64,000 bases of DNA from Pseudoalteromonas neustonica (GTDB lineage: Bacteria; Pseudomonadota; Gammaproteobacteria; Enterobacterales; Alteromonadaceae). Below the pieces are notes generated by a model. It ran no database searches and was not told the DNA's origin. It saw only the letters and a program-made list of their open reading frames with translations. Where the stretch lies: NCBI RefSeq assembly GCF_001653135.1, contig NZ_BDDS01000004.1, positions 1 to 64,000 on the forward strand, in the 5' to 3' direction. A program made the position numbers and the translations under genes. Below are positions 35,230 through 44,988 of this stretch, piece after piece; positions within the stretch are counted from its first letter, which is position 1, and every line of letters begins with the position of its first letter.

Positions 35230-38200
35230 GCCAAGCACTGAGTCAAATACATATCTGCTTTAACATATTCAAAACGACTCACCATTTCTTGTAGTTTTTT
35301 TATTTGCTGTAGCTCTAGGGTATCACTAACAGATAAGCATTGGACGATTTCACTAGCCTCAGTATCAAAATCTTTAAGCGCTTGCGATAGTTTTTGGATA
35401 AGCCCTCCCTGATTATCAACTTCGTTGATTTTTTGCTTACTCGAACTAATTGATTCTATAATTGCTAAACATTGTGGGTTTATTTTCTTAACGTATTCAA
35501 TAAGACTGTCAATATCATGAGCATCGATCAGGTTAGCTTTTAAGCTTTGTTCTAGGTTCTTCATTTTATCTGCGATCACATAAACAGCTAAGTTCGCAGC
35601 GGCACCTTTAATTGCATGCAATAAATTTGACGCTAGCTCATAGTTTTCTATAGTAATTGCCTGTTTAAGGTTTATTAGCTCTTCCACTTGTTGCGATAAA
35701 AATTTTGATAGTATGCTGAAATAGGCCAACTCATTACCTGCCGCACGCTCAATTCCTTCATCTAAGTTAACCCCATCTAAATACTTTTCAACTACTTTCG
35801 TTTTCGCAATAGATGTCAAGTCAGGCTCAATATAAGTTGGCTCCCTCATCTTTTGTATAGGGGGTTTTGCAACGTGCAGCAAAATTTGTTCAACAAGCAT
35901 ATTTACATCTATTGGTTTTGCTATATGACCATTCATTCCAGCATTTGTGCATCGATTTATATCTTGTTGCATAGCATTTGCTGTCATCGCTAAAATAGGG
36001 AGTGCCGTATTTGAAAGTCCCTCTCTGATGATTTTAGTCGCACTGATCCCATCTAATACGGGCATCTGCATATCCATTAAAACAAGGTCATACTTTTCCT
36101 TTTCTATTTTCTTTATAGCTTCTTCACCATTATTTGCAATATCAACATGTGCCCCAAAGCTGGTTAAAATCTCATAGGCGATTTCTTGATTTACAGGTTG
36201 GTCTTCAGCTAAAAGAAGCTTTATGTTTAAAAGCGCATCATGTGCGTAAGTTTGTTCTTTTAACGGCTGTTCTGATGTATATGTGCCAAAGCATGCAACT
36301 AAAGAATCAATTAAATAAGAAGGGTTTATTGGCTTTAATATAATTGCATCTAATAAGCGTTTTTGATCTTCATTTAATTCAAGTTCTCTTCCATACGCTG
36401 TTGTTAACATAACCTTTGTATTAGCTAATAAGTCTTCATTCTTAAGTAACTCTATAGCATTCAAACCATCCATTTCTGGCATTTGCCAATCCATGATTAA
36501 AAGATCGAAATCATCATTAGCGTGCCTTAACAACTCAATTGCGGCAGTTGCATTATCTCGTCTCGTTATTTGTAATCCGGCATTTACAAGGATACCTTCC
36601 AAAACATCTAATGCTTGAGAATTATCATCAACTATCAATACCTGATAATTTGCAAATGATTTGGGTAAAGTACCATTTAATTCACATTCATCTTTTATAG
36701 GTAAATTCACATTAAAGTAAAATTCTGATCCCTCACCTAATGTGCTCTCTAAATAAATCTCGCCTCCCATTAGTTTTACTAACTGTTGAGAGATTGTTAA
36801 TCCTAATCCTGTGCCACCATATTTCCTTGTGATAGATGAGTCAGCTTGGGAAAACGAACTGAACAACCTTTTTTGTTGCTGCCTATCCATACCTATGCCA
36901 GTATCTTTGACAGAGAATTTCAATTCAGTATTTTTATCGTCAATTGATTCAGCCACAATCTTAATTGTTACACTTCCTGAATCTGTAAACTTTACCGCAT
37001 TACCAACTAAGTTGATTAATACTTGGCTTAATCTTAGTGGATCGCCTATAAAACTATTGGGCAAAGAAGGGGGGATATCGAATACCAATTCCAAGTTTTT
37101 TTCTTGTGCTTTAATACTGGTAACTGTTGATACTGTTTCTAATAATTTATCCAATCCAAAAGCCGTTTGCTCTATCTCTATTTTTCCTGCTTCTATTTTA
37201 GAGTAATCTAGAATGTCATTGATTAATCTTAATAATTGCTTCGCAGCAATGTCTATTTTATTAACATAATTAGCCTGTTTTTCATTTAATTGAGCCCCCA
37301 TCGCTAAATGTGCCATGCCAATTATCGCATTCATTGGCGTTCGGATTTCATGACTCATATTGGCAAGAAACTCACCTTTTACTTTTGCAGAACGGTCCGC
37401 CGTTTCTTTAGCTTCTACAAGATCTCGCTCAAGTTCATTGCGTTTTGTAACGTCTAGAAACATCCCAACAATTCCTGACACAACTCCTTTGTTATCAAAA
37501 AATGGAGCTTCATAAATCACTAATTCAACGGGCTGATCATTACCGTTCATTGTCACCATGCTATATTCTACATTCGCTCGATCTTTGATAATTTCATTCG
37601 CTTGTTCATTAAATACGGCAGCCGCTTGCTGTTCGAAAATAAAGTCAACCGTGGTGCCAATAACGTCAGCTTCAAATTTATCTATAAAGTTTAAAAAGGC
37701 TTTATTAACCCCCATAAAGCACCCTTGCTTATCTCTGTAGTATGTTGGGTTTGGAATCGCATTAATAATATGATGATTAAGCTCTAGCTGTTGTGATAAG
37801 GCAACCTCAACTGCATTTTGCTTTTCAATATTGACTCCTAATTTAATTGCAATCGCTAAGTCGTTACATACTTCTTCAAGTGTTTCTATTTGCGCTTTAT
37901 GGTAAGTAGATGTGGAGGCTATGTAGAGTGCACCTATACATTGTTCACTGACGATTAAAGGCATTAAATGGGCTTCTTGAATTAGGATTTGCTGCCCATT
38001 GACAATGATCTTAATTGAATTATTTTCCAAAGCAGTCATCGTCTGAACGTTTTGGTTTTTTAATAACGCCTTTGCTTGTGCACTGCTTTCATCAAAAATA
38101 GGGATATGACCTATATATTCATCTAATATTAGGTTATTCCCGTTTACTTTAAATATCGCGCAGCTAGGCGAATTAAAGTTTAGTGAAATAAATTGTAATG

Positions 38201-39152
38201 ACTCTTCGATGATGTCTTTAGGTTTGTGAATACCACGAATAGCATGATTAAAAGCTTTAATGTGTTTAGATGCACTAATTTTAAAATTTAACTTTTTAAG
38301 CGTTAACTCAAATGCACCAATAAGCTCACCCAGCTCCCCTTTAACATCATTTGGTAAAACAATTTGGTGATTATGTAGCTTAATAGATGTAAATACAGCA
38401 TCGTGGATCCGTTTAATCGGTGAAAAATATCTGCCTTTTAATAACGTATATGAAAAAAGCAGCAGGGCTACTATCCCTCCAAAACACAAAATACCGAGGG
38501 CTTTTATTAACTGTAAATGCTCCGCGGCTTTTTTTAAATCTAAGGACCTTCGTGCTTCTATTTCAGCAAGTACACTATTTATTGAAAACATGACTTTACT
38601 TTTTTCTTTTATATATACTTCTCCAAACAACAAAAGCCGAGCGTTAGCAACGTTTTCTTGTCCTCCTATTTTAATTAAATCAAACGCTTGCTGCTCAATA
38701 TCAATCAAAACATTTGAGCTATCCAACGCACTTTTAAAAGCGGCAACTTCATTACGGCGCGCATCATTACTTTGAATTATTTCAAGTAATGATGGCCATG
38801 ACTTTTGTGCAGTACGATGGGGAATTGTACTTTTAGGCGCCAAAGATAAACGTTCCCAATATATGGTCGGGTTTTCAACTGGTGAGGCAAAGCCTGTGCG
38901 TATATCAACAACATGATCAAATAACATGCGCCACTTTTCATCCATGGTTATTACGTACATTCTTGCAAACCGTGTTAATGAATCTGAGCTTGTTTTTAAT
39001 TCAGTCGACATCGCAGTCAATTTTTCTAAAGCAACGAGATTTTTAGTTTGCTTCAAGTTATGCTGAAGAAATAAAACAACAATAAAAACCGACATTAGTA
39101 AAAAGGCACAAAACACGATATAGAGGATATTTAATACTTTCTTTGCAGTCAT
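35226..39152 (-). CDS. Hybrid sensor histidine kinase (GAF-PAS-HisKA-HATPase-REC-REC-HPt)
   Basis: A 1308-residue membrane kinase. TM1 (about 8-30), a periplasmic domain (31-213), TM2 (about 217-238) and a linker are followed by GAF-like (about 300-440) and PAS (about 455-570) domains. The kinase has H601 in SHEIRTPMNAII and the ATPase boxes NAVKF, DTGIGM and GGTGLGL. Two receivers follow (phospho-acceptors D888 in MDWQMPEMDG and D1027 in MDMQMPVLDG) and an HPt domain with H1179 in HAIKGAA. A full BarA-like phosphorelay is therefore in one chain. It is divergent, 178 bp apart, from a receiver-kinase gene. The stop TAG lies in the terminal CTAG of the family B repeat. Confidence 0.93.
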   Translation of the reverse strand: MTAKKVLNILYIVFCAFLLMSVFIVVLFLQHNLKQTKNLVALEKLTAMSTELKTSSDSLTRFARMYVITMDEKWRMLFDHVVDIRTGFASPVENPTIYWERLSLAPKSTIPHRTAQKSWPSLLEIIQSNDARRNEVAAFKSALDSSNVLIDIEQQAFDLIKIGGQENVANARLLLFGEVYIKEKSKVMFSINSVLAEIEARRSLDLKKAAEHLQLIKALGILCFGGIVALLLFSYTLLKGRYFSPIKRIHDAVFTSIKLHNHQIVLPNDVKGELGELIGAFELTLKKLNFKISASKHIKAFNHAIRGIHKPKDIIEESLQFISLNFNSPSCAIFKVNGNNLILDEYIGHIPIFDESSAQAKALLKNQNVQTMTALENNSIKIIVNGQQILIQEAHLMPLIVSEQCIGALYIASTSTYHKAQIETLEEVCNDLAIAIKLGVNIEKQNAVEVALSQQLELNHHIINAIPNPTYYRDKQGCFMGVNKAFLNFIDKFEADVIGTTVDFIFEQQAAAVFNEQANEIIKDRANVEYSMVTMNGNDQPVELVIYEAPFFDNKGVVSGIVGMFLDVTKRNELERDLVEAKETADRSAKVKGEFLANMSHEIRTPMNAIIGMAHLAMGAQLNEKQANYVNKIDIAAKQLLRLINDILDYSKIEAGKIEIEQTAFGLDKLLETVSTVTSIKAQEKNLELVFDIPPSLPNSFIGDPLRLSQVLINLVGNAVKFTDSGSVTIKIVAESIDDKNTELKFSVKDTGIGMDRQQQKRLFSSFSQADSSITRKYGGTGLGLTISQQLVKLMGGEIYLESTLGEGSEFYFNVNLPIKDECELNGTLPKSFANYQVLIVDDNSQALDVLEGILVNAGLQITRRDNATAAIELLRHANDDFDLLIMDWQMPEMDGLNAIELLKNEDLLANTKVMLTTAYGRELELNEDQKRLLDAIILKPINPSYLIDSLVACFGTYTSEQPLKEQTYAHDALLNIKLLLAEDQPVNQEIAYEILTSFGAHVDIANNGEEAIKKIEKEKYDLVLMDMQMPVLDGISATKIIREGLSNTALPILAMTANAMQQDINRCTNAGMNGHIAKPIDVNMLVEQILLHVAKPPIQKMREPTYIEPDLTSIAKTKVVEKYLDGVNLDEGIERAAGNELAYFSILSKFLSQQVEELINLKQAITIENYELASNLLHAIKGAAANLAVYVIADKMKNLEQSLKANLIDAHDIDSLIEYVKKINPQCLAIIESISSSKQKINEVDNQGGLIQKLSQALKDFDTEASEIVQCLSVSDTLELQQIKKLQEMVSRFEYVKADMYLTQCLA

Positions 39153-39330
39153 CTCATACGCTCGAATTACTTAATGCTCATATAAAAAATAGTCGTATTA
39201 AAAATATAAACAAGCTAAATACACTATAAGCATTTTTTGATGTGTTGCTGATGAAATAATAACTCATATTAAAAAAATAAATATTCTAACTATGGCTATA
39301 CTTGATGAGATAATGTTAACGGGGTAATAA

Positions 39331-40452
39331 ATGGCTAATATTTTGATTGTAGATGATATTGTGGAAAATTTACATGTTCTCCAATTAATTTTAAAATCTG
39401 AAAACCATACTGTTAGAGCTGCCACCAATGCAGCTCTGGCTTTGCAACTCGTTGAAAAAAAACGACCAGATATTATTATTACCGATATAAAAATGCCTGT
39501 TATGTCTGGTATAGAGCTATGTCAAACCCTTAAATCCAAAGACGAATCTAAACATATCCCCATTATTTTTGTAAGTGCTCAAACTGACACTGATAACATA
39601 GTGCAAGCATTAGAGGCTGGTGGCGTAGATTATTTAACAAAACCATTTCGCCCTGCCGAAATAGTCGCGCGCGTTAGCACTCAGATTAAATTAATTGAAG
39701 CTCATAATTTACGTGTAGGCCAAGAGTTATCGCACGCAATTAATCAAATGGTTGTTGGTGTTGCCCATGAAATAAACACACCTTTAGGTACAAGCATTAC
39801 TGCTGTAACCCATTTAAAGAGCATCATTGAATCGCTTATGTCTAGTTATATGCACAAAACTTTATCCGCAACTCAACTAGAAGCCAAGTTAAAAGATGCA
39901 AGTGAAAGCATAACTTTATCTGAGAACAATTTGATGCGTGTAGCTGAGTTCGTTAATTTATTAAAAATGATCTCTAGAGCGAAGGGGCCTAGAAAACTTA
40001 AAAATACTAACTTAGAGAGTTTTATTAAAAATATCCTCACTCTATCTCAAGAGCTATACCATGGTCTGACGTTTAATTTACAGTTGAATATCCACCAATC
40101 AGATTTTAATCTAGATACTGAGTTATTAGCGCTCGTATTTAATAATTTAATCCAAGACTCTTTTACCCACGCACCACAAGCGGATAAGACACAGATTAAT
40201 ATAATTATTACTGAAAAAAATGATGGATTTGACATTCACTACTCTGATAATGGTAATGGCTTACAAGGGCTATCGATTGAGCAACTGCTAAAGCCATTCT
40301 ATACGAGTAAAAGAGGTAATAGTGGGCATGTCGGGCTGAGTGCTCCCATGGTTGCAAGTATTATTTCAGGCCCACTTAATGGTAAATATCAAATAACGAG
40401 TTCAAAAAATGGTATTGAATGGGTAATAGAACTCCCCCATCTAAATGCTTAA
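39331..40452 (+). CDS. Response regulator with C-terminal histidine kinase (REC-HK)
   Basis: A 373-residue soluble protein. A receiver domain (1-120) has LIVDD, the acceptor Asp in ITDIKMPVMSG and Lys in YLTKPFRP. It is followed by a kinase with its His in VVGVAHEINTPLG (about 146) and a HATPase with NNLIQDSF, DNGNGLQ and a glycine-poor lid (NSGHVGLSAP). This receiver-first layout suggests that phosphorylation of REC, possibly by the divergent hybrid kinase, controls the kinase. No membrane segment or DNA-binding domain is present. Its target is not encoded nearby. Confidence 0.88.
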   Translation: MANILIVDDIVENLHVLQLILKSENHTVRAATNAALALQLVEKKRPDIIITDIKMPVMSGIELCQTLKSKDESKHIPIIFVSAQTDTDNIVQALEAGGVDYLTKPFRPAEIVARVSTQIKLIEAHNLRVGQELSHAINQMVVGVAHEINTPLGTSITAVTHLKSIIESLMSSYMHKTLSATQLEAKLKDASESITLSENNLMRVAEFVNLLKMISRAKGPRKLKNTNLESFIKNILTLSQELYHGLTFNLQLNIHQSDFNLDTELLALVFNNLIQDSFTHAPQADKTQINIIITEKNDGFDIHYSDNGNGLQGLSIEQLLKPFYTSKRGNSGHVGLSAPMVASIISGPLNGKYQITSSKNGIEWVIELPHLNA

Positions 40453-40462
40453 TTAGAAATCA

Positions 40463-40499
40463 CACTAAAAGTAACGCAAGCTGCGTCAATTTTAGTGTT
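40463..40499. terminator. Terminator between REC-HK and rluF (bidirectional)
   Basis: ACACTAAAAGT with ACGCA pairs with TGCGT and TTTTAGTGT across the gap of the two convergent genes. T-rich sequence follows on the plus strand. Confidence 0.6.
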
Positions 40500-40509
40500 A
40501 ATTATGTCA

Positions 40510-41391
40510 TTATTTTTTTAAACTCAATGTGCCGGTCACACGTTTTGTACTTGTGCGGGGGGATGTTCTTTTTATAGTACTTTTAGCGACGCTTTGCGTG
40601 TTTGTAACTCGTTTTTTAAAGGTTTTTTTATTATCGAAAATCAGGTTATTTTTATTCTCATCAATTGAATGTTCTTGAGTTTTCCCTGAATCCATTATTG
40701 AGTTGTTAATCTCTGCCATTTCTAAATCGCTAAGATGGCGCCACTGCCCAACCTTTAAGCCCTTTAAAGTAACATTCATAATTCGAACACGTTTTAGCGT
40801 AACAACTTCATACCCTAAATATTCACACATTCGACGAATTTGTCGATTCAAGCCTTGGGTAAGCACTATGGTAAATTGCTGCGCACCTGTTTGAGTTACT
40901 TTACATTTTTTAGTAACAGTATCCAAAATTGGTAGGCCACCCGACATTTTACTTACAAATTGTCGATTTAGCGGCTTATCAACGGTAACAACATACTCTT
41001 TCTCGTGGTTATTACCCGCTCGAAGAATTTTATTAACGATGTCACCTTCGTTTGTTAAAAAAATCAGACCTTCTGAAGGACGATCTAACCGCCCAATTGG
41101 AAATATACGGTCGGGGTAGTTAACTGCTTTGACAATATTACTTTGAATTTTGCGTTCAGTTGTACAGGTGATCCCTACAGGCTTGTTATAAGCTATATAA
41201 GCTCGCTTAGGGACCTTTTTTAATGCTTTACCATCAATAAGAACATTATCACTCGCTGAAACTTTAACGCCCATTTCAGGGCGAATGCCATTAACAGTAA
41301 CACGACCATCTTCAATATATTTATCAGCCTCTCGTCGCGAACAAAAACCGGTATCGCTAATAAATTTATTTAATCGTTTTAAGTCTGTCAT
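40510..41391 (-). CDS. rluF: 23S rRNA pseudouridine synthase RluF
   Basis: A 293-residue enzyme expected to form pseudouridine in 23S rRNA (position 2604 in E. coli). An N-terminal S4 RNA-binding domain (RLNKFISDTGFCSRREADKY) is followed by the RsuA-type catalytic domain with Asp in FPIGRLDRPSEGLIFLTNEG. HEKEYVVTVDKPL, GLPILDTVTKKCKVTQTG and LTQGLNRQIRRMCEYLGYEV are typical of RluF. The C-terminal ~60 residues are basic and poorly ordered, as in E. coli RluF. Monocistronic. Confidence 0.92.
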   Translation of the reverse strand: MTDLKRLNKFISDTGFCSRREADKYIEDGRVTVNGIRPEMGVKVSASDNVLIDGKALKKVPKRAYIAYNKPVGITCTTERKIQSNIVKAVNYPDRIFPIGRLDRPSEGLIFLTNEGDIVNKILRAGNNHEKEYVVTVDKPLNRQFVSKMSGGLPILDTVTKKCKVTQTGAQQFTIVLTQGLNRQIRRMCEYLGYEVVTLKRVRIMNVTLKGLKVGQWRHLSDLEMAEINNSIMDSGKTQEHSIDENKNNLIFDNKKTFKKRVTNTQSVAKSTIKRTSPRTSTKRVTGTLSLKK

Positions 41392-41454
41392 GAGCCATAT
41401 TCATATTAATTTCAAAGGCCGATAGTTTAAACCAGCGATAAAAATATTGCGCGG

Positions 41455-42525
41455 TTATTTTTCTAGATTAAGGTTATCTTTACGCAGGCTTTTTATATCA
41501 AAGCGGTAGCTAAGTTGTTCGTTATCGAGAAGGCGATAGCGGTTAAAATCTACAAAAGACCAATTATTCACATCGATAAGATACTCATATTGATTGATAT
41601 TGTCTTTTGTGATCACATCAAGATCTATTTCAATATTGGTGTTATTTTTCCAGTAATCGTGGCCGTTTCTTAAATCAACCAATGTTATCAACGCCCAGCC
41701 TGCCATCATAAAGTGACCTCCAACACTTGCAGCCAATTTATCCTGCTTTATTAAGCGTAAATTATCTTTTAACCAATCAAAGCCACCCATTGAATAATTT
41801 TTCGCATTAGAAACCCCTGTGTAAGCTCCCAATGCCATTAAATCAGATGCACTCCAAATTACGTTAGTTTTTGGATACCGTTGAATTAATTTTTTTGTCT
41901 TGGTGATAGCTTCAAGTTTTGACCAGCCCGCATAGACTGTTTGGCTTAATTGCAATTTGTTATCAGCTAAATAGGCTTTTAAACCATCGCTTCTTGCATC
42001 TGACTCAGTACCATAATGCCCATTTATAGCCACAACGTGAGGCTGGCGACCTTGATTTTTAGAATGAGTGATTAATGCATCAGCCAAACCCCGGCCTGCT
42101 TTAAAATTATCATGATAAATTTCACCTAGCCAATTTTTATAACGTGCTTGTGGTTCGCCAATTGATCCCCGTTCATCGCCTGTAATTGTTTGTTCTAGAG
42201 TAATAAAATTAACGTTGTACTGCTTAAGCAAATTCATTGATTGCTCAGCCCCACCGGGGTAATTCAGCAATACTACATAGTCAGGCGTAGCGCGATATTG
42301 TAAGTATTTATTAAGCTCCGAGAGCTGAATATAACGATTGCCTTCTCCATAGATCACATCCAGGCTTATATTGTTTTGTTTTGCAGCCACCTCTGCAATA
42401 CTTTGTACTTTCTCCCAAAATGGGTCCCCTTTAACTGAAGGGTTCACAAATAGTACAGAAAAAGGCTCAACAGCACTTAAGTGCAATGAAATACACGATA
42501 GAATGATAAATAAATAGCGCTTCAT
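41455..42525 (-). CDS. Periplasmic sugar-type substrate-binding protein (orphan)
   Basis: A 356-residue protein with a signal peptide (MKRYLFIILSCISLHLSAVE) and the type-I periplasmic binding fold of ribose/autoinducer-2-like binders (FSVLFVNPSVKGDPFWEKVQ, then YVVLLNYPGGAEQS, VVAINGHYGTESDARSDGLK, VIWSASDLMALGAY). No ABC permease or ATPase is next to it, so it may feed a sensor rather than a transporter. Ligand unknown. It lies 46 bp after DUF418 and could be in one transcript with DUF418 and the EAL-HDOD gene. Confidence 0.85.
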   Translation of the reverse strand: MKRYLFIILSCISLHLSAVEPFSVLFVNPSVKGDPFWEKVQSIAEVAAKQNNISLDVIYGEGNRYIQLSELNKYLQYRATPDYVVLLNYPGGAEQSMNLLKQYNVNFITLEQTITGDERGSIGEPQARYKNWLGEIYHDNFKAGRGLADALITHSKNQGRQPHVVAINGHYGTESDARSDGLKAYLADNKLQLSQTVYAGWSKLEAITKTKKLIQRYPKTNVIWSASDLMALGAYTGVSNAKNYSMGGFDWLKDNLRLIKQDKLAASVGGHFMMAGWALITLVDLRNGHDYWKNNTNIEIDLDVITKDNINQYEYLIDVNNWSFVDFNRYRLLDNEQLSYRFDIKSLRKDNLNLEK

Positions 42526-42571
42526 CTATTTCTCCAGTTTATTACTACCTCTGAGAATAGTCCCAAATAAA

Positions 42572-43651
42572 CTAGCTAGCCAATTTACGCCAAATAAACT
42601 CCAAGGGCCCTTGGTCAAAGTAACGTCTATAAAGTACACTAAAAACGAGCTGAAATAAGGCAATTGAAGTAGCAATTAACCAATAATCAATTCGATCGAA
42701 TGTCAGAACCCATTCCGGATAAAGCATTTTAAATAACATCACTAACAAAACACTTTGCATAATATACAAGGTTAAAGCCAACCGCCCAACGGATTGCAAG
42801 CCTGTAAGTAGAATCCCTTTCACTGTTACTAATTTAACCACAACATGTATAATAATTAAAGCCATGAACAAAGCTGAGAACCACGTTATAGGTTCTAAGA
42901 TCGCAATATCGAATGTGCTATTTTGAGATTCTAGTAATATTCTAGTGCAGCTTAAAATCCCGGAACAAAACAGCGAAATGATTAACACTTTTTTAGGTAA
43001 ACCATTTTCAAACACATTATTTTTGTAAGCATAAATACCAAGCAGCATAAGCCCTGCGGTCATCCATACGGTAATAAAAGGAAGTATCACAAGCATAAAG
43101 CCAAACATTGCCATGTTGCTCAAATACACAGAGCTTCCTGATTCACTATACGTATAAAAATGGTCTAAAAACTCAGCTGAATCACGTGTAATAACGATTG
43201 GGGGGGATAATAAACCTAATAAAACGGTGATAACTGAACCGAGTAAAAGAAATTGAAAACCACGCTTTAATTGCATGTTACTTTCTGCGTCGAGGTATTT
43301 AATTACGACCCAACCTGCGCATGCGTAAATGAATAATATATCACCAGCCCACAGTAAAAAACCGTGAAGTAAACCAAACACGGCGAGTATTTTTAAACGC
43401 TTAGTTAAACGTGATAAATCATTATTTCGTTGCCATTGAATATATAACCCAACCCCAAAAAGAATACAAAATAGGCTCCGAAAACGTCCATCGACAAATA
43501 AGAGACTGCTCAATTTAATAACATGATCTGAAAACGGAGGTGACGCTGAAGCAACATAGCCAAATTCAAATAGCCCGAATGAATATGCATTCATATACAT
43601 TAAGCCAAGCACAGCAATACCACGAATAACATCTATACTGTGATTTCGCAT
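42572..43651 (-). CDS. DUF418 family membrane protein (YeiB-like)
   Basis: A 359-residue protein with about nine or ten membrane helices. The start SIDVIRGIAVLGLMYMNAYS, FGVGLYIQWQRN and the C-terminal LALTYIMQSVLL-like stretch ending FDQGPLEFIWRK fit the heparan-alpha-glucosaminide acetyltransferase-like / DUF418 family. These are thought to be membrane acyltransferase-type or transport proteins; function is unproven. It lies 12 bp after the EAL-HDOD gene. Confidence 0.82.
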   Translation of the reverse strand: MRNHSIDVIRGIAVLGLMYMNAYSFGLFEFGYVASASPPFSDHVIKLSSLLFVDGRFRSLFCILFGVGLYIQWQRNNDLSRLTKRLKILAVFGLLHGFLLWAGDILFIYACAGWVVIKYLDAESNMQLKRGFQFLLLGSVITVLLGLLSPPIVITRDSAEFLDHFYTYSESGSSVYLSNMAMFGFMLVILPFITVWMTAGLMLLGIYAYKNNVFENGLPKKVLIISLFCSGILSCTRILLESQNSTFDIAILEPITWFSALFMALIIIHVVVKLVTVKGILLTGLQSVGRLALTLYIMQSVLLVMLFKMLYPEWVLTFDRIDYWLIATSIALFQLVFSVLYRRYFDQGPLEFIWRKLAS

Positions 43652-43663
43652 TGTTAAATCCTT

Positions 43664-44875
43664 TTAATTATATTTATGGTTGTTAGACCATTCTAAAGCA
43701 TTTTTATATAAACTTGGCAGTATATCACTTGGGATATTTAATAATATTACGGCTTGCTCTAGCGCCCACCAGCTTCCAGATTCATATGCTTTAACAATTT
43801 CGAGGATATAATAAAGATTATTCTTTTCTTCCATTAATGCCGACTTGATTATGTCAGGGAAAGGTAAACGTAAAAGCAACTGATCCATCGGCCTATCTAA
43901 TATGGCATCCAACAATGAAAATAACCCTGTTAAGAATGCACTATTCGCATTAGCTGGTGCCACTTTTTTTGCTATTAATTCACAAAATCGCGCTCGAATT
44001 ATGCACATTTTAATTAATTCATTTGGCTTACTTTGTGCTACATGGGCCGTCACTAAAAGACTGATAAACTTTTTGATATGATCATGACCCAGATACACCA
44101 ATGCTTGCTTTAATGATTCTATTTCTTTTTGAACCGGGAACACCCCACTGTTTATCAACCGTAATAATTTGAAAGCAAGGGCAGTATCGAGCTGAAAAAG
44201 AGCTGCTATCGCATTAATATCAGGATTCTCTTTCATCGCTTGGGCATAGATAGACAATGCCAGCGCATGATTCATATCTATATCTTTTTGTTGAATCAAC
44301 AGTGGTTTAGCAAAAAAATACCCTTGAAAATAGTCGAATCCCATTGCATGAGCGACTTTAAAATCAGCAAGCGTTTCTATTTTCTCTGCTAATAGTTTTA
44401 AATTTTTGTATTTTTTAAAGCGCACTATAAGCGATTCGATTTGGTTTAGAGGAGTGATTTGAATATCAAACTTTATCAACTTAACAAATTTCAAAAATCG
44501 ATCCCATTTAGGATCATAGATAAAATCATCTAAAGCTAATGTAAACTCTTTTTTAAACAACTCTTTACATAATTGATAGTTTTCTTCTGTCGGCTCTATA
44601 GTTTCTAATAATTCAAGCACAACGTCTTGGGGGGGTAAAAAGCTGCACAAATCCATTTTTAATGAATCTGGGCCTATATTAATAAGCGCTTTCTTACCAC
44701 ATGTAATATGGCGAGTGCCGAAGTTTAGTTGATTTTCTACAATTAATTTGGCTGTAGCTACACTTTCGTCAATATTAGGAAAGCAATTATTAATGCTATT
44801 ACGAAATAATAACTCGTAGGCAACCACAGACTGCCGACGATTAAAAATTGCTTGCCTTGCTACAAATACTTCCAC
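43664..44875 (-). CDS. Degenerate EAL-HDOD signalling protein
   Basis: A 403-residue cytoplasmic protein. The first ~190 residues have the EAL fold in degenerate form (FVARQAIFNRRQSVVAYELL with ELL in place of EAL, LALDDFIYDP, MGFDYFQGYFFAKP). Catalytic residues are largely lost, so it should not hydrolyse c-di-GMP. The C-terminal half is an HDOD domain (INAIAALFQLDTALAFKLLR, then LGHDHIKKFISLL). Proteins of this type, such as Vibrio CdgJ, affect motility. It leads a likely three-gene run with DUF418 and the binding protein. Confidence 0.85.
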   Translation of the reverse strand: MEVFVARQAIFNRRQSVVAYELLFRNSINNCFPNIDESVATAKLIVENQLNFGTRHITCGKKALINIGPDSLKMDLCSFLPPQDVVLELLETIEPTEENYQLCKELFKKEFTLALDDFIYDPKWDRFLKFVKLIKFDIQITPLNQIESLIVRFKKYKNLKLLAEKIETLADFKVAHAMGFDYFQGYFFAKPLLIQQKDIDMNHALALSIYAQAMKENPDINAIAALFQLDTALAFKLLRLINSGVFPVQKEIESLKQALVYLGHDHIKKFISLLVTAHVAQSKPNELIKMCIIRARFCELIAKKVAPANANSAFLTGLFSLLDAILDRPMDQLLLRLPFPDIIKSALMEEKNNLYYILEIVKAYESGSWWALEQAVILLNIPSDILPSLYKNALEWSNNHKYN

Positions 44876-44923
44876 TAGTCAGCCTTTTACAGTATTTTTT
44901 ATTAATCAAGCCTATAAACCAAT

Positions 44924-44977
44924 AAAAAAAGACTAGGCCACCTTGAAATATAAACACATTATAACTAGAAAGGTGGC
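44924..44977 (-). terminator. Putative terminator of the glycogen operon
   Basis: On the minus strand GCCACCTT and AAGGTGGC form an 8-bp stem with a loop of about 25 bases, followed by CTAGTC and seven T residues. It starts 12 bp past the glgA stop. Confidence 0.5.
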
Positions 44978-44988
44978 AAATTGCAGTA

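Noticed and set aside
34769..35238. ORFs of 73 and 68 codons on the minus strand within family B copy 1
   Set aside because: They run through the repeat and its terminal sequences, have no ribosome site and no recognisable domain; in copy 2 the frames are not kept.
36811..37206. 131-codon plus-strand ORF inside the hybrid kinase gene
   Set aside because: Antisense shadow of the kinase ATPase region.
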